Part shown: positions 25,604-33,774 of the stretch, piece by piece | How the letters are laid out: every line of letters begins with the position of its first letter | Numbering within the stretch: the first letter of the stretch is position 1 | Assembly: GCF_013128195.2 (NCBI RefSeq) | Contig: NZ_CP053452.2 | Span: forward strand, 8,742,001-8,806,000 | DNA length: 64,000 nt | Reading direction: 5' to 3' | DNA from: Frigoriglobus tundricola | Lineage (GTDB): Bacteria > Planctomycetota > Planctomycetia > Gemmatales > Gemmataceae | Translations under genes and position numbers: made by a program | Notes under the pieces: generated by a model | What the model saw: only the letters and a program-made list of their open reading frames with translations | The model's database searches: none | What the model was told of the DNA's origin: nothing

Positions 25604-28186
25604 TCACTTCGTCTCAAACGGTTCACTTGTGGCAACGAAGCGGATCAAGGACTTCAGCGTGCGGCCGTTCTGCTTCATGTGCGCCGCAGCAGCTTTCACA
25701 GTCGGCTGGTCGGCCAGGCCCAGTTCGCGGCCGAGCGCGTAGGTGAGGAACTTTGCGGCGAGGCACTGCAAGAACTGGTCCTCTTGCTTCAGCAGCGCGG
25801 CCTGGAGCCCGGCCACGCCGACGATCTTGGTCCCGTCCGGCATCAGGGCGCTCGCGTCGATCTTCGGGTCGTTCGTGCCGATCCGCCCCTTGTACCCGAA
25901 GCCCTCCTGGTCCCGCCACTCGCCGGAGGCGTTGTAATTTTCGAGCGCGAACCCCGGCGGGTCGATCTTGTTGTGACACCGCGCGCACTGTGTCAGTTGG
26001 CGGTGGATTTCGAGCCGCTTCCGGACGGTCGCCTTATCGATCCCCGGCACCTTGGGGGCGATCTCGCCCACGTTCGCGACCGGGAGCCCGGGGTCGATCC
26101 CGAGCAGAGTTTTCAGAACGAACGCCCCGCGCTTGACGGGCGAGGTGCGGGTGCCGTTGGACGTGGTGGTGAGGACCGACGCCTGGGTGACGATGCCGCC
26201 GCGGTGAACGCCCTTCGGAACCGGAACCTTGCGGAACTCGTCGCCGCGGACCCCGGTGATGCCGTAGAAGCGCGCGAGCCGCTCGTTGATCACGACGAAG
26301 TCCGACTTGATGAGGGTCCGCGCGTCCAGCTCCTCGTCCAGGACGGTCTGGAAGAACGACTCGCTCTCCTTCACGATCGAGATCTCGAGGTGCCGGTCGT
26401 ACTGCGGGAACAGGTCCGGCGCCGGGGGGTTGGTCCCGACGTCGCGCAGGTTCAGCCACTGGCCGGCGAAGTTCCGAACGAACGCCTCGTGCCGCGGGTC
26501 CGCCAGCAGCCGGTCCACCTGTTTGAGGCGCTCCGCTTTGTCGGCGAGCCGGCCCGCGTCCGCGGCACTCATGAGCGGCTCGTCGGGCGGGGCCGACCAG
26601 AGGAAGTACGACAGGCGGCTGGCGAGTTCGTGGTCGGTCAGGGGGCGGGCCGGGGCGGTCGGGTCGCCGCTCGGCTCGACCAGAAAGAGGAAGTGCGGCG
26701 AGACCAGAATGGCGGTGAGCGGGCGCTTGATGGCCTCGGTGAACGGGAGCCCGGCCTTGCGGCCCGCGTCGTAGAGCGCCATCTTCGCGGCCACCTCGGC
26801 CGGCGCGACGGGTCGGCGGTACGCCCTCCGCATGAACCGGCTCAGCACCTCGGACGCGTACCCCCGCTCGTTGTTGCGACGGCCCGGCGAGTCGAAGAGG
26901 ATGTTGGTGTGCGACGGCGGCGGCCACGCGCTGTACACCGGCCCCTCGATCTCAAACCAGTCGATCAGCAACTCGGGCCGGGCAAAGTCGTCCTGGCCCT
27001 GGAACCAGAAGTTCTCGAGAACGGACGGGATGTTGTAGACGTTGTCGAACCGCACGCCGGCCGATTCGGTGGTGAAGCGGGCGGTGAACTCGTACGCCCG
27101 CGGCTTGTCCGGGGGCGCGTCGACGTCGATCTCCGCCACCGTTCGGGCTTGCGGCCCGAGCTGGAGACTCGCCCGCATCCGCGGCGGGCCGTAGTCGTAC
27201 ATCCGGTCCGTTTTGACGTGCCCGAGGTCTTGATCGAACACCGCTTTGCTGTGCGCCACACCCATTGGGTTCTTCTTGTCCTGGTCCTCGCGCCGCTTGG
27301 CCAGGTACCCCTCGGCGGATTTGAGTACGGCGGGCCGCCCCGGGGTGCGACCGGCGGCGTGAACGCGGATCACGTAGTCCCCGGCGACGGGCACCTGAAA
27401 GTCGCGCGCGTTGACGCTCTTGTCCCAGCTAAAATGGTGGATCACAACCCAGTTGGATTCCTGCTTATTGTTCCCCCCGTTCACGATCGCGTTGTTCTTC
27501 GCATCGAAGCGCACGCGGGTGCGGTCGCTCGGCCCGGCCTTCGGATCGAAGTGCCACTTGATGCCCTTCGGGCGCGGGCCGTCGACCAGCGCGCGGTCGA
27601 GGACCTGGCGGGCGGCGCTCAGGTAGGTCTCGATCTGGACGGGGGACATGGTCAGCGCGCCGCCGTTGTTATCGAAGCCGCCGGCCGCGGCGTCCTGGGG
27701 GAAGGTGCTCACATCGAAGTCGATGCCGATCAGGTCGCGGATCGAGTTCCGGTACTCCTCCCGGTTGAGCCGCCGGAGGGTCACGGACCGGCTCCGCTGC
27801 GCCAGCTCGGCCCGAACGGTCTGCGCGGTCACCCAGTCCACGACCGCCGACACCTCGGCCGCGGTCGGCTGCTTCGACTTCTTCGGGGGCATCTCGTGGC
27901 TGCTGAGAACGTTGACGATCTCCTTCCACTTCCCCTTTGCGGTCGTGTCCGTGAAGTCGTTCGGCAGCACGGCCGGCTCGACGCGGAAGTCGCCCTTCGA
28001 CTTCTCGCCGGTGTGGCACGAGTTGCAGTAGGATTTGAAAAACGGGTCGATCGTTTTAGTGTACCCCGCTGCGTCGGGCGCGACTGCGGGCGGGTCGGCG
28101 GCGGTGAGAGCGCCAGCAGCGAACACGATGCCGAGAGCGGTAAGAGCGGTACGCAAAATGGCCCCCTCCCCTGATCCGAGGTTCAT
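25604..28186 (-). CDS. DUF1587/DUF1592/DUF1588/DUF1585 protein with cytochrome c motif
   Basis: 860 residues from ATG 28186, where a signal peptide begins (TALTALGIVFAAGALTAAD). Heme motif C-N-S-C-H lies about residue 50, in the cytochrome-like PSD1 region (SYCNSCHTGEKSKGDFR). Then follow DUF1587 (VTLRRLNREEYRNSIRDLIG), DUF1595/1592 (EVLSRFMRRAYRRPV; LSYFLWSAPPDEPL), DUF1588 (HRGGIVTQASVLTTTSNGTR) and DUF1585 (near the C-terminus). The second conserved C-x-x-C-H (CARCH) is about 130 residues from the end. It is likely periplasmic, passing electrons with the DUF1552 partner encoded downstream. Confidence 0.9.
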   Translation of the reverse strand: MNLGSGEGAILRTALTALGIVFAAGALTAADPPAVAPDAAGYTKTIDPFFKSYCNSCHTGEKSKGDFRVEPAVLPNDFTDTTAKGKWKEIVNVLSSHEMPPKKSKQPTAAEVSAVVDWVTAQTVRAELAQRSRSVTLRRLNREEYRNSIRDLIGIDFDVSTFPQDAAAGGFDNNGGALTMSPVQIETYLSAARQVLDRALVDGPRPKGIKWHFDPKAGPSDRTRVRFDAKNNAIVNGGNNKQESNWVVIHHFSWDKSVNARDFQVPVAGDYVIRVHAAGRTPGRPAVLKSAEGYLAKRREDQDKKNPMGVAHSKAVFDQDLGHVKTDRMYDYGPPRMRASLQLGPQARTVAEIDVDAPPDKPRAYEFTARFTTESAGVRFDNVYNIPSVLENFWFQGQDDFARPELLIDWFEIEGPVYSAWPPPSHTNILFDSPGRRNNERGYASEVLSRFMRRAYRRPVAPAEVAAKMALYDAGRKAGLPFTEAIKRPLTAILVSPHFLFLVEPSGDPTAPARPLTDHELASRLSYFLWSAPPDEPLMSAADAGRLADKAERLKQVDRLLADPRHEAFVRNFAGQWLNLRDVGTNPPAPDLFPQYDRHLEISIVKESESFFQTVLDEELDARTLIKSDFVVINERLARFYGITGVRGDEFRKVPVPKGVHRGGIVTQASVLTTTSNGTRTSPVKRGAFVLKTLLGIDPGLPVANVGEIAPKVPGIDKATVRKRLEIHRQLTQCARCHNKIDPPGFALENYNASGEWRDQEGFGYKGRIGTNDPKIDASALMPDGTKIVGVAGLQAALLKQEDQFLQCLAAKFLTYALGRELGLADQPTVKAAAAHMKQNGRTLKSLIRFVATSEPFETK

Positions 28187-28482
28187 CTCATCATATGTAC
28201 TGGTCGACCGCGAAGAGAGTGCGGGCGCCCATTTCAGTCTAGCGAAGGGGCGACGAACCGAGACCCGAATCAAAATGGGCGAGAGGGGCCACGCCGTTCC
28301 TGTGGAGATTGTTCACCCGGAAGTGGGCTTCATACCGCAATGTTAGCTCCTTTACCGACGCGGTGTGTGAATTTTTGCACCACCCTCCTCGTACTACAAG
28401 ATACTCCTTTCGCGGGTGCGCGTGTGGTGAGCGGCGGTACGCACAATCGAGCTTAACCCACGACCGCAAAAGGGCAGCAACG
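28187..28482. other. Intergenic region
   Basis: Holds the promoter region of the DUF1592 gene on the minus strand and the downstream flank of the decayed transposase. No gene seen. Purine/pyrimidine composition is mixed and AT-richer than flanking coding DNA. Confidence 0.4.
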
Positions 28483-29568
28483 CCCGACGAATCTCCGGCA
28501 GGGTCCGCACCGGCTCGGTACCCCCTTTTTTTGCCCCGTCGAACGGGCGGCCTTCTGATGTTTCCGTTGGGCCGTCATCCGGCCGCGCTCCAACACCAAG
28601 AACCCATAGGCCAACATCGTCATCGCCGCGTGACGATGAAAGCCGCGTTAGCTCCGGCCCTCGAAGTGGTCCAGTCCGAGCTCCTCCCTCAGTTGCTGAT
28701 ATCCTTGCTCCACTGGCCAGCGGATCTTCCACAGCCGCACCGCCGTGATCCGGCTCGTGCCCGCCGGCAGGTTCGAGAACGCGAACTTCAACGGCCCCTC
28801 GTCACCCCGCTTCTCGAACAGCACCCACAGCTGCGGGGCCTCGGCGCAATCGCCCCTCGCCCCCTGAGCCGGCCACACCCTCACCCACGCGAACTGCCCC
28901 GACAACGCCTCCTTGGTCCCCTCGCGCCAGGTTACCCTCCCCCGTGGCTACTCTGGGCCATCGCGCTCCGCGCCACCGGTTGTGGGCTCGTGGCCGCCAG
29001 TCGGGGGCGCGTTCGGGGCCGCCCCCCCGCCCCGGCGCGGCCGGCCGGTCCCACCGCGGGTGTGCACGGCACACCCGGAAATCCCCGGTGACGCCCACCA
29101 TGTAGGTCAAGCCGCGGTGCTCCAGTCCCTCCCGGAACGCGCTCGAGACCCCGTACCCGGCGGCGGCCACCACCCGGTGCCCGGGTAACCCCTCGGCCCG
29201 GACCCGGTCGAGCCACTCCAGGCGATCTCGGGCTTGGTCCGCGACCGCCGTTGGTCCTTACGAACCCGGGCCTTGTCCAGCCGCTTCGGGCCGGTCAGCC
29301 TGGAGTCGGGAAGGGACAGTTGCAGATCGAGGGGAGAGTGGCCGCATGGGCTGACGTGGTGCACGGGGACGGCGACCGGACAGTTAGCATTCTTGCCCAA
29401 CGCCCCGCAGTACTGCCGCTGGACCCCGACGGAGTGGGACCCCTGCTTGGGGAACGGGACGTCGTCGAACAGGAAGATGTCCTCGGGGCTGGCGAAGGTT
29501 GGGGCCAGGTGCGCTCAGTAACGCGTGAGGACTTGGAGCGCCTGTTCGGGGTCCGTTCAGAATGACGC
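28483..29568 (-). pseudogene. Decayed IS701-family transposase
   Basis: Three frames on the minus strand give successive parts of an IS701-type DDE transposase: EDIFLFDDVPFPKQGSHSVG and CGALGKNANCPVAV, then TKPEIA, a one-base loss near 29225, then LEWLDRVRAEGLPGHRVV and AGYGVSSAFREGLEHRGLTY, another shift in the GC-rich part near 28980-29050, then ITAVRLWKIRWPVEQGYQQL and ELGLDHFEGRS. In-frame stops occur (TGA in RY*AHL near 29515, TAA after FEGRS near 28650). The usual VADAGYG reads VAAAGYG, so a catalytic Asp is lost as well. The 5' end is missing, and no clear terminal repeats remain. Confidence 0.85.
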
Positions 29569-29679
29569 GGAGTGGAGTATCCCCGATCCCGAGCCGCGAC
29601 ACGGCCCCGCGCAAATGAGAAAATCGGCGCTACACACCTACTCCGTTCGCATCCACTCCTAGTAGGGGGCTCTAAAACC

Positions 29680-30258
29680 GTGAACGGACCCACCGACACC
29701 GGCGACCGGCCGCTGGCGCGATACCGCGACTACCTTCGCGTCCTCGCGCGCCTTCATCTGAGTACCCGCTTGCGGGTCAAGGTCGATGCCTCCGACGTCG
29801 TTCAGCACGCGATCCTGCACGCCCACGCGAACCGCGGACAGTTTCGCGGCGGAACCGAGGCCGAGTGGCTCGCGTGGCTCCGCGCGATTCTGGCGAACAC
29901 GCTCGCGGGCGTGGTCCGGGAATTCGAAACCGCGGCCCGCGACCTGAACCGGGAGCGGTCTCTGGAGGCCGAACTGGAGCTGTCTTCGACCCGACTGGAG
30001 CGCGTCCTCGCAACCGATCAGTCCTCCCCGAGTGAGGGGGCGATTCGGGGCGAAGAGCTGCTCCGACTGGCCACCGCTCTGGGCCGGCTGCCGGACGACC
30101 AGCGCCGGGTCGTGGAACTGCACCATCTCAAGGGGCTCACGGTTGCCGAAGTGGCGGCAGAAATCGGTCGCACGCGTCCCGCGGTGGTGGGGTTGCTGTT
30201 CCGCGGTCTGAAGAGGCTCCGCGAACTTCTGGCCGAAACCGCGGAGAGCGCCGCATGA
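29680..30258 (+). CDS. ECF sigma factor (planctomycete-type sigma-70)
   Basis: 192 residues from GTG 29680, chosen for the AGTAGGGGG ribosome binding site just upstream; an in-frame ATG at 29572 would extend into the IS701 remnant. Region 2 spans about residues 10-90 (VDASDVVQHAILHAHANRGQ; EWLAWLRAILANTL). Region 4 is the C-terminal 60 residues with a helix-turn-helix (LKGLTVAEVAAEIGRTRPAV). No anti-sigma gene follows. Instead the stop overlaps the start of a Ser/Thr kinase gene (ATGA at 30255), a planctomycete arrangement in which the kinase is thought to control the sigma factor. Confidence 0.9.
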   Translation: MNGPTDTGDRPLARYRDYLRVLARLHLSTRLRVKVDASDVVQHAILHAHANRGQFRGGTEAEWLAWLRAILANTLAGVVREFETAARDLNRERSLEAELELSSTRLERVLATDQSSPSEGAIRGEELLRLATALGRLPDDQRRVVELHHLKGLTVAEVAAEIGRTRPAVVGLLFRGLKRLRELLAETAESAA

Positions 30259-32303
30259 CCCCCGTTCCGAGCGACCGCGACGACCGGCTCAACGAAGTGC
30301 TGCTCGCCTACCTGGAAGCGTGCGAGAGCGGGCGCGAACCGGACCGCGCCGGACTCCTCACCGCGCACCCGGACCTTCGGGACGACCTCGCGGCGTTCTT
30401 TGCCGGACGCGACGAAATTGAGCGCCTCGCCGGTCCCGTGCGGGACCACAGCCGGCACACGGGCGAGGGGATGTCACAGAACTGGGCGGCCCCGGACGGC
30501 GAACTCGGCCGACTCGGCGACTTCCGACTCGTCCGCGAGGTCGGGCGCGGCGGGATGGGCGTGGTGTACGAAGCCGAGCAGCTCTCGCTGCGCCGCCGGG
30601 TGGCCCTCAAGGTGCTACCGTTCGCCTCGGCCATCGACCCGCGCCGGCTCCAGCGGTTCAAGAACGAGGCGACCGCCGCGGCCCATCTCCGGCACGAACA
30701 CATCGTGCCCGTGTACGCCGTCGGGTGCGAGCGTGGGGTCCATTACTACGCGATGCAGTTCGTTGACGGGCAGAGCCTCGCCGCGCTCGTCGCGGAACTC
30801 CGCCGGCCGCCGGCTGGACCATCGGCACAAAGCACCGTCCCGGTCGCGCGGCTCTCGACGGAACGCACGGGTGGCGGACCGGCGCATTTCGTCTGGGTAG
30901 CCGGGCTGGGACAGCAAGCGGCGCGGGCGCTCGAACACGCCCATCAGGCCGGAATCGTTCACCGCGACATCAAGCCCGGCAACCTGCTCCTCGACCCGGG
31001 CGAGCGGCTCTGGGTCGCGGACTTCGGGCTCGCCCAGGTGGCGGGGGACTCCGGTCTGACCGTGACGGGAGAGCTTCTGGGTACGCTCCGGTACGCCAGC
31101 CCGGAACAGGCGCTCGGCCGGCGCGGGGTGGTGGACCACCGGAGCGACGTGTATTCGCTCGGAGCGACGCTGTACGAACTCCTCACCCTCCGCCCCCCGT
31201 TCGACGGCCGCGACCGGAACGAGTTACTTCGGCAGATCGCCGACCACGACCCGCCCGCGCCGCGGGCGATCAACCCCGCCGTCCCCGCGGCGCTGGAAAC
31301 GATCGTCCTGAAGGCGCTCCGCAAGGACCCGGCCGACCGCTACCCAACGGCCCTGGAGTTCGCCGACGACCTCCAGCGGTTCGTTGAGCACAAACCGATC
31401 CGGGCGCGCTGCCCGGGCTTCTCGGAGCGCTTCCGGAGCTGGGCGCGCCGGCACCCGGCCGCGATTCTGGTGTGCGCCGCGGTCCTTCTTCTTGTTACGG
31501 CCGGTTCGGTGTTCAGTGCCGCACTGGTCGGTGCGGAGCAGGAGCGCACGCGGGTCGAACAGCACCGGGCCGAAGAGGCGTACCAGCGCGAGCGCCTGCG
31601 GGCCGAGGAGGCCGAGGCCCGGTTCGTGCTGGCCCGCCGGGCGGTCGACGAGCTGTTCCGCGTCAGCGAAGAAGAACTGGCCGACCGGCCCGGAATGGAG
31701 ATGCTCCGCACGCGGGTGCTGCGGTCGGCGCTCGCCTACTATCAGGAGTTCCTCGTCGAGCGCCGAGACGACCCCGGCGCGCGGGCCGAACTGCTCGAAA
31801 CGACACAACACGTCGAGAAGATCCTGGCCGACCTCGCGGTGCTGCGGGCCGCGACCCACTTCTACCTTCTGTGCCAGCCGGTCGTTCTCGACGACCTGCA
31901 ACTGACCGCGCGGCAGCGCCCGCTTATGAGCGACCTGACCACGCGGGTGGGCAAGGAGTGGGTGGAATCGTTTCGCGACATCGGCCTCGTGTCGCCCGCC
32001 GAGCGCGGGCGGCGCGCGGTCGCACAGGCGCGGATCAACGAGGCGGAACTCCACGCGCTTCTCACCCCCGAACAACAGGTCCGGCTCCGACAGATCGGGT
32101 TGCAGTCCGAAGGCCCCGGCGCGTTCCGCGACCCCGCGGTAGCGGCGAAACTCGCGCTCACCCCCGTGCAGCGCGAGCGGATTCGCGTCATCGAGGACGA
32201 CGCGGCCTACGGCTGGATGCGCGGAACCCCAACTGAAGCGAACGGGCGGTCCGCTACTGACCCGCAGGTTTACAACCCTGTACAATTCACCCAATCATCA
32301 TAA
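30255..32303 (+). CDS. Ser/Thr protein kinase, C-terminus replaced by an IS630 insertion
   Basis: The frame is open for 682 codons, but the last 16 are encoded by the IS630 element that entered at 32255-32256. Before the insertion the gene ran on at 33380 and ended at 33532 (717 residues). Kinase domain about 85-355: GRGGMGVV (about 97-104), VALKVL lysine near 119, HRDIKPGN with D238, and DFG with D256. A transmembrane helix lies about 403-425, followed by a charged coiled coil (RTRVEQHRAEEAYQRERLRA) and a helical region. An N-terminal sub-domain (1-75) carries a zinc-free anti-sigma-like helical start. The ECF sigma gene is just upstream with a 4-base overlap. The truncated product keeps the whole kinase and membrane helix, so it may still work. 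Confidence 0.9.
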   Translation: MTPVPSDRDDRLNEVLLAYLEACESGREPDRAGLLTAHPDLRDDLAAFFAGRDEIERLAGPVRDHSRHTGEGMSQNWAAPDGELGRLGDFRLVREVGRGGMGVVYEAEQLSLRRRVALKVLPFASAIDPRRLQRFKNEATAAAHLRHEHIVPVYAVGCERGVHYYAMQFVDGQSLAALVAELRRPPAGPSAQSTVPVARLSTERTGGGPAHFVWVAGLGQQAARALEHAHQAGIVHRDIKPGNLLLDPGERLWVADFGLAQVAGDSGLTVTGELLGTLRYASPEQALGRRGVVDHRSDVYSLGATLYELLTLRPPFDGRDRNELLRQIADHDPPAPRAINPAVPAALETIVLKALRKDPADRYPTALEFADDLQRFVEHKPIRARCPGFSERFRSWARRHPAAILVCAAVLLLVTAGSVFSAALVGAEQERTRVEQHRAEEAYQRERLRAEEAEARFVLARRAVDELFRVSEEELADRPGMEMLRTRVLRSALAYYQEFLVERRDDPGARAELLETTQHVEKILADLAVLRAATHFYLLCQPVVLDDLQLTARQRPLMSDLTTRVGKEWVESFRDIGLVSPAERGRRAVAQARINEAELHALLTPEQQVRLRQIGLQSEGPGAFRDPAVAAKLALTPVQRERIRVIEDDAAYGWMRGTPTEANGRSATDPQVYNPVQFTQSS

Positions 32304-33378
32304 CCTGTTACTCCATGAGACCTAAAGGTACTGCGGCTGAGTTGGAAGCCCGTCGTCGCTTGGCCGTGCAGCGGGTGGCGGACGGGTGGTCCCGTGCCGA
32401 GGTGGCCGCGTTCCTCGGCGTCCACCGGGAAACGGTGGCCGAGTGGGTGCGGGCCCACAAGGCCGATGGGGACCCGGCTCTGGCGGCCAAACCACACCCG
32501 GGCCGCCCCCCGTTCCTGACCCCCGAGCAGGAAAAGCAGGTGCTCGGGTGGCTGGCCGAGGCGCCTACGAAGCACGGGTTCCGGACCGACCTGTGGACGG
32601 CCAAGCGGGTGGCCCAACTGATCCTCCAGAAGTTGGAGGTGAAATTCCACCCGCACTACCTGCGGGAATGGTTGACGAAGCGCAACTACACGCCCCAGAA
32701 GCCGGCCCGGCGGGCCAAGCAGCGGAACCCCGAAGCCATCGCGGGGTGGCTCCAGAAGGACTGGCCGCGGATCAAAAAAAAGTCCGGCGCCAGAACGCCC
32801 ACCTCGTCTTGATCGACGAAACCGGTGTGTTCCTCAACCCGCTGGTCCGCCGGTCCTGGGCGGTGCGGGGCCAGACCCCGGTGATCGGCGGGGACGGGGG
32901 GCACCGGAAGAAGGTGTCGGTCATCGGGGCGCTGAGCATGTCCCCGAAGGCCCGGCGCCTGGGGCTGTACTTCGCCACCCGCCCGGACGGGTTCTTTACG
33001 GCTGACGCCGTGGTTCCGTTCCTCCGCGACCTGTTGACGCACCTGCGGGGGAAGGTGGTGGTCCTGTGGGACGGTGGATCCAACCACCAAGGGCCGCTGA
33101 TCCGGGCGTTCCTGCAACGGAACCGGCGCCTCGCCCTGGAGCGGTTGCCCGCGTACGCCCCGGACCTGAACCCAGTCGAGGTGGTCTGGTCGTGGCTCAA
33201 GTACGGGCAACTGGCCAACTATGTGCCCGACGGGATCAAGGAGTTGGATAACGAGATCCTGGACCGCCTCATCGAGTTGAGGTGCGACCCGAACCTCCTT
33301 CGGAACCTGTGGGACGGGTCGGATTTGCCCTTCCCACATCTGAGGACGGGTTAACAGGGTTGGTTACCTGCGGATCAG
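32257..33378 (+). mobile_element. IS630-family insertion sequence, complete
   Basis: 1122 bases flanked by a TA duplication (32255-32256 and 33379-33380), the IS630/mariner target. Imperfect terminal inverted repeats: the left end reads CTGACCCGCAGGTTTACAA and the right end, read inwards, CTGATCCGCAGGTAACCAA; similarity continues through CCCTGT. The only gene is the frameshifted transposase. The insertion splits the Ser/Thr kinase gene. Confidence 0.9.
32315..33354 (+). CDS. IS630-family transposase made by -1 frameshifting
   Basis: The first frame (32315-32812) encodes the helix-turn-helix DNA-binding part (GWSRAEVAAFLGVHRETVAEW). At ATC followed by eight A residues (32774-32781) a -1 shift enters the second frame, which carries the DDE catalytic core: VLIDETGVF, VVLWDGGSNHQGP and the ERLPAYAPDLNPVEVVWSWL segment with the Glu. 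It ends at 33354. About 346 residues in total, the normal size for IS630 transposases. The sequence shows no other damage, so the element may still be active. Confidence 0.88.
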
Positions 33379-33379
33379 T

Positions 33380-33532
33380 AACGACCGTCTTCTCGCAGTA
33401 TTGACCGACGCTCAGGTCCGGACCTGGCGCGAGATGACCGGGCCACCCATCAGGGGCACGCTCGCCCCCTTCGGTGCATCGGTCGCGCCATCGGCGCAGA
33501 AAAAACCGTCGCAGGCGAACGCGGGTCCGTGA
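33380..33532 (+). pseudogene. Detached 3' end of the split Ser/Thr kinase gene
   Basis: If the IS630 element and one TA copy are removed, codon A|AC joins exactly and reads on as NDRLLAVLTDAQVRTWREMT, ending in TGA at 33530-33532 (50 codons plus stop). The restored tail resembles C-terminal helices of planctomycete kinase and repeat proteins (LLAVLTxxQ...W). It has no start of its own and is presumably not translated now. Confidence 0.85.
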
Positions 33533-33548
33533 CCACTGAGAACGCTGA

Positions 33549-33728
33549 GGAAGGGAGAAGAGGAGCAGGATTCACCACAGAGTCACAGAGAGCACAGAGA
33601 AGACAAAAAATCGAGCAAAGCGAGTGTTCCTTGATGTGTGTTTTTAACTTTGGGCCTTCTCTGTTTCTTGTTCTCTTCTCTGTGCTCTCTGTGACTCTGT
33701 GGTGAATCCTGCTCCTCTTCTCCCTTCC
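33549..33728. repeat. 55-bp perfect inverted repeat with 70-base loop
   Basis: Arms 33549-33603 and 33674-33728 are exact reverse complements over 55 bases. The arm contains CACCACAGAGTCACAGAGAG, a purine-rich word common in repeat hairpins of many bacteria. The loop is A/T-rich. It lies right after the original kinase stop and 46 bases before the CotH fusion gene. It may be a terminator or a mobile palindromic repeat; folded as RNA it would be almost perfectly double-stranded. Confidence 0.85.
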
Positions 33729-33774
33729 AATACGAGAGGCCGGCAGCACGAAACGAACTTCAGGAGAAGCTTCC

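Noticed and set aside
25499-28174. Open frame of 891 codons on the plus strand opposite the DUF1592 gene
   Set aside because: It is the GC-rich antisense shadow of a clear DUF1592-family gene; its translation has Arg/Val/Gly-rich low-complexity character and no motifs.
28394-28732. Separate small gene within the IS701 remnant
   Set aside because: The frame is a mix of shadow sequence and transposase C-terminus; the transposase reading explains it better.
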